From assembly GCF_022695515.1 (NCBI RefSeq), contig NZ_JALDPT010000002.1:182855-246854 (forward strand): 64,000 nucleotides of DNA, read 5' to 3'. The first letter of the stretch is position 1. Every line of letters begins with the position of its first letter. Positions 18,300 through 27,074 of the stretch are shown here, one piece after another. The position numbers and the translations under genes are program-made. Under the pieces are notes generated by a model. It was not told the origin of the DNA and made no database searches. It saw only the letters and a list, made by a program, of their open reading frames with translations. Source of the DNA: Phenylobacterium aquaticum (GTDB taxonomy: Bacteria; Pseudomonadota; Alphaproteobacteria; Caulobacterales; Caulobacteraceae).

Positions 18300-19549
18300 C
18301 TAGTAAGCCATGCCCTGGGCGACCGCCTTCAGCTTCTCGATGGCCGAGAACTTGTCGTCCAGGAAGTCGTGGTCGATCCACCAGTCCTCGACCTCGCGCA
18401 GCACCTCGCCGACCATCGGCCCCTTGGGCACGCCGGCGTTGATGACGTCGTCGCCGTTCAGCGGGAACGGCGGCGGGGCCCAGCTTTCGCCCAGCGCCAG
18501 CAGGCCGCGCCACTGGTGATTGGCCGCCGACCGGCGGGACTTGGCCCAGGCCAGCTTCACCCGGTCGGTGAAGGCCCGCACCCCGATCTGATAGACCGCG
18601 CGGCGGCTTTCGCGCGGGCTCATCCAGCTGGCGATCCGCGGGGTCTTGCCCATGGCGGCGACCAGCCGGTCGCGGACGTCGTTGGACAGGCGCAGGCTCT
18701 CGGCCGCCTTGGCGACGCTGACCTGGTCGTCGGGGACCAGCGTCGCCAGCCGCAGGACGGCGTCATTCTCGAACAGCTGGCTGGTCTCGATCTCCACCAG
18801 GCCGTTGAATTGGTCGAGGCTCGTGCAGAACGGCAGGATCTTGCCCAGCACGCCGGCCTCGCTCATCAGCTTCGCGCCGGCCGCGGCTCGTCGGCCGACA
18901 GCAGCTTCAGCAGTTCCTTGATCGTCCGCTCGGCAGGGCGGCCCGACAGGGTGTCGCGCAGCGCCTTGCAGGCGGCCAGCGCCTTGGCGTCCGGCTCGCC
19001 CTTGCCGTACCAGGCCAGGAACCGGAAGAACCGCAGGATGCGCAGATAGTCCTCGCGGATCCGGGTCATGGGATCGCCGACGAAGACGATGCGGCCGGCC
19101 CGCGCATCGGTCACCCCGCGCCCCGTGGGATCGAACAGGGTCCCCTCGCGATCGGCGTAGATGGCGTTCAGGGTGAAGTCTCGGCGCTGGGCGTCCTCGG
19201 CCCAGTCCTGGCTGAACGCCACCACGGCCCGGCGGCCGTCGGTGGAGACGTCCCGGCGCAGGGTGGTGACCTCGAACGGCGCGCCGTCGGCCACCGCCGT
19301 GATCGTGCCGTGCTCGACCCCGGTCGGCACGGCCTTCAGGCCGGCGGCCTCCAGCGCCTCGGTCGCCTCGTCCGGCGTCAGAGTGGTGGCGATGTCGATG
19401 TCGTCAATCGGCCGGTTGAGAATCGTATTGCGCACGCAGCCGCCGACGAACCGGGCGCAGCCGGCCCCGCCCTTGGCTTCCAGGGCGTCCAGCACCGCGG
19501 TCGCCTGCGGGGTCGTCATCCAGGGGCGTCGGCCGATGGTCTCGGTCAC
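18300..19549 (-). CDS. cca: CCA tRNA nucleotidyltransferase, interrupted by one missing base
   Basis: Adds or repairs the 3'-CCA of tRNAs. The N-terminal half (19549 to about 18876) has the nucleotidyltransferase motifs RFVGGCVRNTIL, DDIDIAT, RRDFTLNAIYAD and EDYLRILRFFRFLAWY. It then runs into a stop after SADEPRPARS. The C-terminal half continues one frame over as KLMSEAGVLGKILPF. The break falls at GCGC (18874-18877), and restoring one base gives a protein of about 415 residues, the family size. As this bacterium's only visible cca it should be functional, so an error in the sequence is likelier than a pseudogene. Confidence 0.9.
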
Positions 19550-19833
19550 TTGTGAACGGCTCTCTTCTCAAAGCGCGCGGGCGTCACGCGCCCGTCGGCC
19601 GCGACCTGACCTGGAACATAGGTCTCGCCGCGATTGTCTCCATGGAGCACGGCGCCGGCCATCAGCGAAAGCCCCAACAGCACGGCGCCCACAGCCGCGA
19701 GCCAGGGCCAGGGCGTCGAGCCCATGGGCCGGCCCGTCCGCAGGGCGATCGCCCGCCACAGGAACCAGACGGCGAAGGGGGTTGCGACGAGCAGAGCCCG
19801 CCAGGCCAGGGCCTCAGGCAACGGCGGCTCCAT
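19546..19833 (-). CDS. Small membrane protein, DUF6111-like
   Basis: 95 residues with two hydrophobic segments (about residues 10-28 and 43-65) and a basic C-terminus. It overlaps the start of cca by 4 bases and lies in the DUF1285-Nudix-(this)-cca run seen in related alphaproteobacteria. The family name is from memory of such neighbourhoods. Function unknown. Confidence 0.7.
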   Translation of the reverse strand: MEPPLPEALAWRALLVATPFAVWFLWRAIALRTGRPMGSTPWPWLAAVGAVLLGLSLMAGAVLHGDNRGETYVPGQVAADGRVTPARFEKRAVHK

Positions 19834-20455
19834 AGAGGCGGGTGTAGAGCGCCCGCAGCATGCCCGCCGTCGCGCCCCAGATGAAGCGGTCCTCGTGGGT
19901 CATGGCGTAGAAACGCCGTTTCTCGCCGTCGGGTCCCTCGCGCTCGTGCTCCTCGTGATTGGCCGGATCCATCAGGAAGCCGAACGGGGTCTCGAAGATG
20001 TCGGCCACCTCGTCCGGATTGGGGACGAGGTCAAAGCCCGGCCGGATGAAGCCCACCACCGGGGTGATCAGATAGCCGGTGCCCGTCTGATAGGGCGAGG
20101 ACAGTCCGCCCAGGGTCACGAAGTCGGGATGCAGCCCCACTTCCTCGTGCGCCTCGCGCAGGGCCGCGCCCCAGGGGGTCTCGCCGGGATCGCGCCGCCC
20201 GCCGGGAAAGGCGATCTGGCCCGCGTGTCGGCGAAGCGTGTCAACCCGCTTGGTCAGCAGGACCGAATAGCCGTGCTCCCGCTCGATCAGTCCCACCAGC
20301 ACCGAGGCGGGGGTGAGCGGCGTGGTCGCCGCGGGGCGGGCATGCGGCGACAGGTCGAAGTCGGAGGCGCCGACCGCCCCGCCTCCCTCCTCCAGGGGAT
20401 CGAGGTGGCCGACGATCCAGTCACGCAAGTCGGCGGCGGGGGCGGCCGGGCTCAC
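19814..20455 (-). CDS. CoA pyrophosphatase (Nudix hydrolase, UPF0035 type)
   Basis: 213 residues from the GTG at 20455, chosen because it lies 8 bases after the DUF1285 stop; the longer open frame would overlap that gene. The Nudix box is GGRRDPGETPWGAALREA continuing into HEEVGL. The upstream LRRHAGQIAFPGG is the UPF0035 signature typical of CoA pyrophosphatases (NudL-like). Probably hydrolyses CoA or its oxidised forms to phosphopantetheine and 3',5'-ADP. Its end overlaps the DUF6111-like gene by 20 bases. Confidence 0.92.
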   Translation of the reverse strand: MSPAAPAADLRDWIVGHLDPLEEGGGAVGASDFDLSPHARPAATTPLTPASVLVGLIEREHGYSVLLTKRVDTLRRHAGQIAFPGGRRDPGETPWGAALREAHEEVGLHPDFVTLGGLSSPYQTGTGYLITPVVGFIRPGFDLVPNPDEVADIFETPFGFLMDPANHEEHEREGPDGEKRRFYAMTHEDRFIWGATAGMLRALYTRLYGAAVA

Positions 20456-20462
20456 GGGCGGC

Positions 20463-21044
20463 TCACAGACGGTGCGCGCCGACCGGGCCCACCGGGAACC
20501 AGGCGCCGTTGGAGGCGACGCCCAGCTGCGGGCCCTCGGGCGTCTCGCGCTCCTCGGCGAGCTCGACCAGCTCATAGAACACCGGCCGCGCGATCAGGGC
20601 CTCAAGCCCCCGGCGGACGTGCAGATAGGGACGCGGCTCGCCGGTCTTGGGGTCCATCTCGACCCGGATCTGGTTGTCGGGCCCGGCCTCGACCTCGTCC
20701 CCGACATTGGTCAGGAACTTGAGCGCCCCGCCCTCGCGGTCGACCCGGACGGCGATGAAGGGCGCGTCCTCCACCGTGATCCGCATCTTCTCGACCGGCG
20801 TGACCAGGTGATAGCCGTCCGGGTCCTTGCGCAGGACGGTGGAGAACAGCCGCACCAGGGCTTCGCGCCCGATCGGCGTGCCCTCGTGGAACCACAGGCC
20901 GTCCTTCTTGATGACGATGTCGATGTCGCCGCAGTGGGGCGGATTCCAGAGATGGACGGGGGGCAGGCCGCGGCCGGGGGCCTGGGCTTTGGCCGCGGCG
21001 ATCACGCCGTCGAGGCCGGTCTTGCTGTCGGTGGAGGTCGCCAT
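20463..21044 (-). CDS. DUF1285 domain-containing protein
   Basis: 193 residues from ATG 21044 (MATSTDSKTGLDGVIAAAKA). The DUF1285 features are PPVHLWNPPHCGDIDI near residue 30, WFHEGTPIGREALVRLFSTV and ALKFLTNVGDEVEAG. Structures of this family show a small beta-rich, PH-like two-domain fold with no assigned function. First gene of the run DUF1285-Nudix-DUF6111-cca, probably one operon. Confidence 0.88.
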   Translation of the reverse strand: MATSTDSKTGLDGVIAAAKAQAPGRGLPPVHLWNPPHCGDIDIVIKKDGLWFHEGTPIGREALVRLFSTVLRKDPDGYHLVTPVEKMRITVEDAPFIAVRVDREGGALKFLTNVGDEVEAGPDNQIRVEMDPKTGEPRPYLHVRRGLEALIARPVFYELVELAEERETPEGPQLGVASNGAWFPVGPVGAHRL

Positions 21045-21095
21045 GTCGCCAAGGTAGGGCCACGCCGGCCCCACCTCAACCACATGGTCGGCCGA

Positions 21096-21593
21096 TCAGG
21101 CGCGGACGTCGCCGGAAAGCGGCCCGGTCGCGCCCCGCGCCAGCACCCGGCGCGGATCGACCGGCCCCGGCATGCGCACGCCGCGGGTGTGCTCGGCGCT
21201 GAATCCGAAGCGCTGGAAATAGGGACCGTCGCCCACCAGCAGCACCAGGGGGAAGCCCGCGGCCTCGGCCGCCTGGCAGGCGCGCTCGACCAGCAGTCCG
21301 CCGGCGCCGGCCTTGCGCTGGTCGGCCATCACCGCCAGCGGCCCCAGGAAGATGGCGGGCGCGTCTCCGATATGGATTTTCCACATCCGGACCGAGCCGA
21401 CCAGGCGGTCGCCGTCCCAGGCGCAGAAGGACAGGTCGGGGCGGAACTCGGCGAATTCACGGACGCGCTCGGACGACTTCACGAAGCGGCCGGGCCCGAA
21501 GGCGTGGTCCAGCAGCGCCTCGATGGCGGCGTCGTCCTGGGGCTGTTCGGAACGGATATCCGGCGCCGAAGCGGCGGTCTTGGAAGCGATCAT
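21096..21593 (-). CDS. GNAT family N-acetyltransferase
   Basis: 165 residues from ATG 21593 (MIASKTAASAPDIRSEQPQD). The longer open frame upstream is Pro/Arg-rich shadow sequence and is not used. The fold elements are FLGPLAVMADQRKAGAGGLL, with the acetyl-CoA loop, and LVLLVGDGPYFQRFGFSAEH, typical of YhbS-like acetyltransferases. Substrate unknown. It is transcribed toward DUF1285, 51 bases away. Confidence 0.9.
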   Translation of the reverse strand: MIASKTAASAPDIRSEQPQDDAAIEALLDHAFGPGRFVKSSERVREFAEFRPDLSFCAWDGDRLVGSVRMWKIHIGDAPAIFLGPLAVMADQRKAGAGGLLVERACQAAEAAGFPLVLLVGDGPYFQRFGFSAEHTRGVRMPGPVDPRRVLARGATGPLSGDVRA

Positions 21594-21996
21594 GGCGGGA
21601 ACTCTGGGCGCGAAATGCGACGATCCCGTCACCGCGGGCGGGCCGCGGGCGGGGCGGAGGTCAGGCGGCGCGGCGGGCGCGCCCGGTTCGTCGCAGTCGT
21701 CGCATGGACGTGGGACCCGGTTCGATCGAAGGGGGCGAAATAGGGCCAAGGACCCCGGTCGTCAATGCGCGAGACCCGCGGCAAATTCGAGCCGCGCGCG
21801 GTTCTTCCTTGACGCGGGGGCCGCTGAGGGCGTCTGAAGCCCCCTGGCCTAAGACTCCGCAGATGGGGTCACGGCTATCGCCACCGGCTGGAGCGTGAGC
21901 TTCGGCGTCCGGGTCCGGCCTGCGATCCAGGGCCTTTCCCCACTCCCGTTAGATCCAAGCCGGCGGCTGTTTCGCCGGCCGCGAAAGGAATCGCTC
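21594..21996. other. 403-base non-coding stretch between divergent genes
   Basis: No convincing gene is seen. It holds a plausible -35 element (TTGACG, 21809-21814) for the rightward small genes, though the -10 is poor. A 7-bp hairpin (GCCGGCG 21959-21965 with CGCCGGC 21973-21979) lies directly before the ribosome-binding site GAAAGGA. The middle part is extremely GC-rich. A GGTTCGATCG at about 21719 looks like a T-loop, but no tRNA fold surrounds it. Confidence 0.5.
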
Positions 21997-22146
21997 ATGG
22001 CGCGCAAGCCCAACTACCAGTTCGAACGCATGGAGCGGGACCGCCAGAAGGCGGTCAAGGCCGCCCAGAAGGCCGCCGCGAAGGCCAGCGAAAAGGCCGC
22101 CCAGAACCCCGATAACGCCGGCAACGGCGAAGGATCCGCGTCATGA
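21997..22146 (+). CDS. Small Lys/Ala-rich conserved protein
   Basis: 49 residues, MARKPNYQFERMERDRQKAV followed by a Lys/Ala-rich helix. The N-terminal MARKPNYxFER pattern recurs in small proteins of alphaproteobacteria (recalled). The ribosome-binding site GAAAGGA lies 8 bases upstream of ATG 21997, so the longer frame from 21895 is rejected. The stop overlaps the next gene by 4 bases (ATGA), so they are translationally coupled. Highly basic; could bind nucleic acid, but this is a guess. Confidence 0.8.
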   Translation: MARKPNYQFERMERDRQKAVKAAQKAAAKASEKAAQNPDNAGNGEGSAS

Positions 22147-22403
22147 CCACCGCCATCAGCTACAACCACGAGACCGTCACCCTGGACGGCGAATATTTCG
22201 ATGGCTGCGAATTCCGCGACTGCCGCATGGTCTATGCGGGCGGCAAGGCCCCGGTGTTCAAGGACTGCCAGTTCGTCGCCTGCGATTGGCGAATGGAGGA
22301 CCAGGCCGCCGAGACCCTCGCCACCCTGCGCGCCATGTGGGCGTCGGGCGCCAAGGCCCGCGTCCAGGTGCTGATCAAGGAAATCACGGGGGCGACGAAG
22401 TAG
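22143..22403 (+). CDS. Small pentapeptide-like conserved hypothetical protein
   Basis: 86 residues. The first half (YFDGCEFRDCRMVYAGG, then PVFKDCQFVACDW) has the spacing of pentapeptide/right-handed beta-helix strands with repeated Cys and Phe. The second half is an amphipathic helix (AAETLATLRAMWASG). Function unknown. It is coupled to the 49-residue protein by an ATGA overlap, and its 3' end overlaps the convergent gene by 20 bases. Confidence 0.8.
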   Translation: MTTAISYNHETVTLDGEYFDGCEFRDCRMVYAGGKAPVFKDCQFVACDWRMEDQAAETLATLRAMWASGAKARVQVLIKEITGATK

Positions 22404-22695
22404 GCTCCATCCAGCGCCGGGGCCAGTTCACGCCGAGCGCGCGGACTTCCCCCGGCTTCAGCCCCAGCGTCTTCATGCGCGCCGGGGTGAGCGCGCTCAG
22501 CATCTGCACGGGCTCCTGGCCCTTGTAGGGGCTGGAGGCGATGCGGCCGGCGAGTTGCCCGGCGTCGAGCGCCATCCACTCGGACTTGGCGCGATCCTCG
22601 AAGCCCACGGCGTAATAGTGGCGGATCGGGGCGGGCTCGCCCGGCAGTTCCACCATCACCCCGATCACCCAGCCCGACACGGTCTCGCCCTCCAC
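22384..22695 (-). CDS. Conserved hypothetical protein
   Basis: 103 residues. It begins with a beta-rich segment (VSGWVIGVMVELPGEPAPIR, HYYAVGFEDRAKSEW) and ends with a short helical part containing LTPARMKTLGLKPGEVRAL. No family is recognised. The compact size and regular secondary-structure pattern support a real protein. It is convergent with the beta-helix-like gene. Confidence 0.7.
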   Translation of the reverse strand: MEGETVSGWVIGVMVELPGEPAPIRHYYAVGFEDRAKSEWMALDAGQLAGRIASSPYKGQEPVQMLSALTPARMKTLGLKPGEVRALGVNWPRRWMEPTSSPP

Positions 22696-22803
22696 GGTCT
22701 CCGCCCTCTATCGGGCCTTGAGAGTCGCTGATAGCGCGCTTTGAAAAATGCGAGCCCGCGCGGCATTGCCCCAGCGTCCCCCTCGGGCCAAGTTGCGCGG
22801 CCC

Positions 22804-24066
22804 ATGTCCGACCCCTCCCCCGCCGACGCCCCGCCCGCCAACACCGTCTCCGCCCTCCTGGGCCGGCGCGACTTCATGGTGTTCTGGATCTCCCGTGTGG
22901 CCTCGACGCTTGGGGTGCAGATCCAGAGCGTGGCGCTTGGCTGGCAGATGTACGCCGTGGCCCGCGAGACCATGAGCGTCGAACGGTCGGCCTTCTATGT
23001 GGGCATGATCGGCCTGGCCGCCTTCATCCCGGTCTTCCTCCTGGCCCTGCCGGCCGGGGAGACCGCCGACCGCCACAACCGCAAGACCGTGCTGCTGCTT
23101 TGCTATCTCGGCGAGACGACGACGGCGGTGATCCTGGCCTGCGCGGCGATCTTCCATTTCGCCAGCATTCCCCTGCTCCTCGGCCTGTCGGCCCTGTTCG
23201 GGGCGAGCCGCGCCTTCATGGGCCCGTCCTCCACCGCCATGGGCCCGATGCTGGTGCCCAAGACCCTGCTGCCGCGGGCGATCGCCTGGAACTCCCTGGC
23301 CTGGCAGGGCGGCTCGATCCTGGGCCCGGCGCTCGGCGGAATCCTGGTCTCCCAGTCGGCCGGCCTGTCCTACATGGTCACGGTGGGCCTCTACGCCCTG
23401 GCCGGCCTGTGCGTGGCCGCCATCACCACCGACACCCGGCCCCAGGTCCAGCCCGGCTCGCGCTGGGCGCTCATGAAGGAGGGCCTGGCCTATGTCTGGA
23501 CCAACAAGATCGTGTTCGGGGCCATTTCGCTCGACCTGTTCGCCGTGCTGCTGGGCGGGGCGACGGCGCTCCTGCCGGTCTTCGCCCGCGACATCCTGAA
23601 GATCGGGCCGGAGGGCTTCGGCCTCTTGCGCGCCGGCCCCGCGATGGGGGCCACGGCCGTGGCGATCCTCCTGGCCAGCTATCCGATCCGCCGGCACGCC
23701 GGCCTGATCATGTTCGGCGGGGTGGCCGTGTTCGGCGCGGCCACCATCGTCTTCGGCCTCTCGCGGTCCCTGCCACTGTCGGTGGCGGCCCTGGCCGTCC
23801 TGGGCGGCGCCGACATGCTCAGCGTCTATGTCCGCCAGACCCTGGTGCAGATCGTCACCCCCGACCAGATGCGCGGCCGGGTGGCCGCCGTCTCCTCCCT
23901 GTTCATCGGCGCCTCCAACGAGCTCGGCGAATTCGAGAGCGGCGTCGTGGCGCGCTTCCTGGGCCCGATCGGCGGCGCGGTGTTCGGCGGGGTCGGTGCG
24001 TTGATCGTCACCGGCGCCTGGGCCAAACTGTTTCCCGCCTTGCGCAAGGCCGACCGGCTCGAATAG
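22804..24066 (+). CDS. MFS transporter, EntS/MFS_3-like exporter
   Basis: 420 residues from ATG 22804 (MSDPSPADAPPANTVSALLG) with about twelve hydrophobic segments. The MFS loop motif is seen as PAGETADRHNRKTVLL between helices 2 and 3, and a second copy, TPDQMRGRVAAVSSLFIG, lies in the C-terminal half. Members export siderophores or other small molecules; no substrate can be assigned. Inner membrane. Followed after 32 bases by an SDR gene with its own ribosome-binding site. Confidence 0.9.
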   Translation: MSDPSPADAPPANTVSALLGRRDFMVFWISRVASTLGVQIQSVALGWQMYAVARETMSVERSAFYVGMIGLAAFIPVFLLALPAGETADRHNRKTVLLLCYLGETTTAVILACAAIFHFASIPLLLGLSALFGASRAFMGPSSTAMGPMLVPKTLLPRAIAWNSLAWQGGSILGPALGGILVSQSAGLSYMVTVGLYALAGLCVAAITTDTRPQVQPGSRWALMKEGLAYVWTNKIVFGAISLDLFAVLLGGATALLPVFARDILKIGPEGFGLLRAGPAMGATAVAILLASYPIRRHAGLIMFGGVAVFGAATIVFGLSRSLPLSVAALAVLGGADMLSVYVRQTLVQIVTPDQMRGRVAAVSSLFIGASNELGEFESGVVARFLGPIGGAVFGGVGALIVTGAWAKLFPALRKADRLE

Positions 24067-24098
24067 CTGGCGGTATTATTTTTTAGGGAGATGATTTG

Positions 24099-25028
24099 AT
24101 GGGTGCTCTTTCAGGAAAAGTTGTTCTGGTCACGGGGGGCGGCAACGGCATTGGCCGTGAGGCGGCCCTGATCGCCGCGGCCGAAGGCGCCAAGGTCCTG
24201 GTCAATGACCTGGGCGGCGGGCTCAAGGGCGAGGACGAGGGTTCGGCGGGTCCGGCCGAGATGGTCGCTCAGGAAATCCGCGCCGCCGGCGGCGAAGCGG
24301 CCTCCAATTCCGACAGCGTCACCAGCTACAAGGCGGTCCAGGGCATGGTCGAGCAGGCGCTCGACACCTTCGGCGGCCTGCATGCGGTGATCAATCCGGC
24401 CGGCATTCTGCGCGACGTGATGTTCCACAAGATGACCGAGGACGACTGGGACCGCGTCATCGACGTGCACATGCGCGGCAGCTTCAACGTCGCCCGCGCC
24501 ACCATCGAACTGTTCCGCGACCAGAACGACGGCGCCTACATGTTCTTCACCTCGACCTCGGGCCTGTTCGGCAATGTCGGCCAGGCCAATTACGGCGCGG
24601 CCAAGATGGGCATCGCCGGCCTGTCGCGGATCATCGCCATGGAAGGGGCGCGCAACAATGTGCGTTCCAACTGTCTGGCCCCGGTCGCCTGGACCCGCAT
24701 GACCCAGTCGGTGCCGGTGAAGGACGAGGCCGCCGCGGCCCGCCGCGCGGTGATGGCCGAGAAGATCCGCGCCGACCAGCCGGCCCGCTTCTCCGTCGCC
24801 ATGGTCGCGCCGGCCGCAAGCCATGTGTCGGGCCAGATCTTCGGCTCCTCGGGCGAGAACATCATCCTCTATTCGCAGCCTCGCCCGATCGAGACCTGCA
24901 CCAAGGAAGAGGGCTGGACCGTCGATTCGATCCTCAAGGAAGCCGTCCCGCAGATGGCGCCCAAGTTCTACGACCTCGGCCGCGCGGCTCCGGCCGCGCC
25001 TGCGCCCAAGCCGGCCACGGCCGGCTGA
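24099..25028 (+). CDS. SDR family oxidoreductase, similar to the 3-hydroxyacyl-CoA dehydrogenase part of MFE-2
   Basis: 309 residues from ATG 24099, 8 bases after GGGAG. The Rossmann glycine motif VTGGGNGIGRE lies near residue 12. NDLGGG follows the second strand, and the catalytic residues lie in STSGLFGNVGQANYGAAKMG (Ser, Tyr, Lys). The long insertion after NDLGG and the C-terminal extension resemble the dehydrogenase domain of peroxisomal multifunctional enzyme 2. A role in fatty-acyl or steroid side-chain oxidation is inferred. A terminator follows. Confidence 0.9.
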   Translation: MGALSGKVVLVTGGGNGIGREAALIAAAEGAKVLVNDLGGGLKGEDEGSAGPAEMVAQEIRAAGGEAASNSDSVTSYKAVQGMVEQALDTFGGLHAVINPAGILRDVMFHKMTEDDWDRVIDVHMRGSFNVARATIELFRDQNDGAYMFFTSTSGLFGNVGQANYGAAKMGIAGLSRIIAMEGARNNVRSNCLAPVAWTRMTQSVPVKDEAAAARRAVMAEKIRADQPARFSVAMVAPAASHVSGQIFGSSGENIILYSQPRPIETCTKEEGWTVDSILKEAVPQMAPKFYDLGRAAPAAPAPKPATAG

Positions 25029-25058
25029 GGCCCAGCTACAACCGATACGACTGCAGGC

Positions 25059-25089
25059 GGCGGCGATCCCCACGGATCGCCGCCGTTTT
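25059..25089 (+). terminator. Intrinsic terminator after the SDR gene
   Basis: An 11-bp perfect stem, GGCGGCGATCC (25059-25069) with GGATCGCCGCC (25074-25084), loop CCAC, followed by GTTTTC. It lies 30 bases after the SDR stop codon. Confidence 0.85.
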
Positions 25090-25151
25090 CACATCTCCCG
25101 GTTGGCGCCGGTCTTGCTTGGCGTGGTTAATCCACTCCGGGAGGCCCGCCC

Positions 25152-25595
25152 TTGTCGTTGAACGTTTCCGGCTTCAGCCCCGCCCAGGCCCAGGCCCTGG
25201 CCTCTGCGCTGGGACTGGGAAGCACGCCTGCAGCATCGACCGACGCCCAGACCCCCGCCGACAAGGCCAAAGCCGCCGCGGACGCGGCCAAGGCGGCCAA
25301 CCAGGCCTTGCTCGACGAGGTGAAGAAGAAGGGCCTCTATGCCTGGGCCCAGGAGCAGAAGTTCGAGGCGCTGAAGGCCAAGATTCGCGCCCAGATCCTG
25401 CAGGAGAAGGGCCTGACCGAGGAAGGCCTGGCCGGCATGGACCAGACCTCGCGCACCTCGATGGAAACCGCGATCCAGGAAGAGATCACCCGGCGGATCA
25501 AGGACGTGATGAAGACCGACCTGGAGGGCAAGGCCCAGGCCGACGCCAAGGCCGGCAAGCCCGCCGCCCCGATGATCATCGACATCTCAGTCTGA
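25152..25595 (+). CDS. Hypothetical Ala/Lys-rich helical protein
   Basis: 147 residues with TTG start (SLNVSGFSPAQAQALASALG). Almost wholly helical and charged: an Ala/Lys repeat stretch (about residues 35-60), then KFEALKAKIRAQILQEKGLT and a Lys/Ala-rich end before MIIDISV. No signal peptide or membrane segment. It could be coiled-coil. The TTG is taken because no ATG or GTG lies near it; the start is therefore less certain. Preceded by a terminator, so it has its own promoter. It nearly abuts a convergent GNAT gene. Confidence 0.7.
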   Translation: MSLNVSGFSPAQAQALASALGLGSTPAASTDAQTPADKAKAAADAAKAANQALLDEVKKKGLYAWAQEQKFEALKAKIRAQILQEKGLTEEGLAGMDQTSRTSMETAIQEEITRRIKDVMKTDLEGKAQADAKAGKPAAPMIIDISV

Positions 25596-25596
25596 G

Positions 25597-26211
25597 CTAG
25601 AGCCGGTGGGCGTGGGCCCACTGGTCCCGCGTCATCTCCCAATAGAGCGACCGGCGGATGGTCCCGTCCGGCCGCACCGCCTCGCGCTCGCCCATCGACA
25701 CGAACCCCGCCGCCTCGATCACCTTGGCCGAGCGGACATTGTCGAGGGCGGCGGTCAGGCCGATCAGCCGCACCCCCAGCTCCTGGAACATCCAGCCGAA
25801 GGAATGCGCCGCCCCCTTGCCGCCATTGCCCTGGCCCTGGAGGTCGGCGCGGGTGGCCCCGGCGATCTCGGCCGAGGACCGGTCCGGCCAGACGCTGAAC
25901 TTGGAATAGCCGGCGACCTGTCCCTGCGGGTCCAGGGACAGCACAAGCAGCCCCTCCCCTGCCTGCCGCTGCCGGGCGGCTTCGGCGATCCAGGCGGCGA
26001 CATTGGCCTCGGTGATCGGCCGCGGCAGGTCATAGATCGGGTCCGAGACCCGGGGATCGGCCAGCATGGCGGTGAGCGAGGCCGCGTGTTCCGGCCCGGC
26101 GATCACCCGCCCAGGCCCGAGCGTCAGGGGATCGACGGTGCGCACGGCGTTGCGGATCGCGGCCTCTTCCTCCGGCTTCGCGACCAGGACAGTTTTGGGT
26201 GGGGCGCTCAT
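25597..26211 (-). CDS. GNAT family N-acetyltransferase
   Basis: 204 residues from ATG 26211 (MSAPPKTVLVAKPEEEAAIR). GNAT features are SVWPDRSSAEIAGATRADLQ, the GQGNGGKGAAHSFGWMF loop and the closing segment SAKVIEAAGFVSMGEREAVR. Substrate unknown. The start overlaps the end of the upstream GNAT gene by 4 bases, so two acetyltransferases are co-expressed. Confidence 0.88.
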   Translation of the reverse strand: MSAPPKTVLVAKPEEEAAIRNAVRTVDPLTLGPGRVIAGPEHAASLTAMLADPRVSDPIYDLPRPITEANVAAWIAEAARQRQAGEGLLVLSLDPQGQVAGYSKFSVWPDRSSAEIAGATRADLQGQGNGGKGAAHSFGWMFQELGVRLIGLTAALDNVRSAKVIEAAGFVSMGEREAVRPDGTIRRSLYWEMTRDQWAHAHRL

Positions 26212-26687
26212 GATCCCGCCAGCGCCGCCAGGGGTTCGCCGGTCAGGCGGCGCACGGTCCACTCGGTCTGGGCTCCGGCGCCCAGGCTGTCATAGAAGGC
26301 GATGGAGGGCGCGTTCCAGTTCAGCACCGACCATTCCAGCCGCGCCAGGCCCTCCTCGCGGCAGCGCTGGGCCAGTCGGCGCAGCAGGGCCTTGCCGGCC
26401 CCCAGGCCGCGGGCTTCGGGAACCACGAACAGGTCCTCCAGATAGATCCCGTGGCGGCCCAGGAAAGTCGAGTAGTTGTAGAACCACACCGCGAAGCCCA
26501 CCGGTCGCCCGTCGGCCTCGGCGATGTCGCAGAACAGGCGCGGGTTCGCCCCGAACAGATGGCCCGCGATATCGGCCTCGCTCGCCTCCACCTCGTGCAG
26601 CAGCTTCTCATAATCGGCCAGCGCCCGGATGAATCCGTGGATCAGGGCGGCGTCGGCGGGGGCGGCGGGGCGGACGGTGACGGTCAT
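26208..26687 (-). CDS. GNAT family N-acetyltransferase, SSAT/thialysine acetyltransferase-like
   Basis: 159 residues from ATG 26687 (MTVTVRPAAPADAALIHGFI). FIRALADYEKL, FYNYSTFLGRHGIYLEDLFV and GLGAGKALLRRLAQ are the typical landmarks of the diamine/thialysine acetyltransferase subgroup, followed by WSVLNWNAPSIAFYDSLGA. The likely substrate is a small primary amine, inferred from subgroup. The much longer open frame upstream is antisense to other genes and is ignored. Confidence 0.92.
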   Translation of the reverse strand: MTVTVRPAAPADAALIHGFIRALADYEKLLHEVEASEADIAGHLFGANPRLFCDIAEADGRPVGFAVWFYNYSTFLGRHGIYLEDLFVVPEARGLGAGKALLRRLAQRCREEGLARLEWSVLNWNAPSIAFYDSLGAGAQTEWTVRRLTGEPLAALAGS

Positions 26688-26726
26688 GGATGGTATTGTC
26701 GGGCGCTCGCGGGGGAATCGCAACGC

Positions 26727-27074
26727 ATGGCCGTCTCGCCGGACTTTCTCGACATGGTGCTGGAGCTGTTCGAGCCGCTCGGCGGGGTGACCCACAAGCG
26801 GATGTTCGGCGGCGTCGGCCTGTCGCGCCACGACCTGTTCTTCGCCCTGCTGGCCGAGGACACCCTCTATCTCAAGGTCGACGATATCACCCGGCCGGAC
26901 TTCGCCGCGGCCGGGTGCGAGGCCTTCCATCCCTTCGGCGGGGACAAGGCCATGGGCTACTGGTCCGCCCCGCTCGACGCCCTGGAGGACCCGGACGTGC
27001 TCGCCGAATGGGCCCGCAAGGCCCTGGACGCCGCGGCGCGGGCCAAGACCAAGACCCCGAAGAAGCGCGGCTAG
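26727..27074 (+). CDS. TfoX N-terminal domain protein
   Basis: 115 residues from ATG 26727. HKRMFGGVGLSRHDLFFALL and LYLKVDDITRPDFAAAGCEA are the TfoX_N hallmarks. Such stand-alone domains are common in proteobacteria. Their relation to TfoX/Sxy competence regulation is only by homology, and no DNA-binding part is evident. The end overlaps the convergent SDR gene by 4 bases. Confidence 0.9.
   Translation: MAVSPDFLDMVLELFEPLGGVTHKRMFGGVGLSRHDLFFALLAEDTLYLKVDDITRPDFAAAGCEAFHPFGGDKAMGYWSAPLDALEDPDVLAEWARKALDAAARAKTKTPKKRG

Noticed and set aside
21715..21735. T-loop-like GGTTCGATCG as sign of a tRNA
   Set aside because: No acceptor stem, anticodon arm or CCA end can be folded around it.
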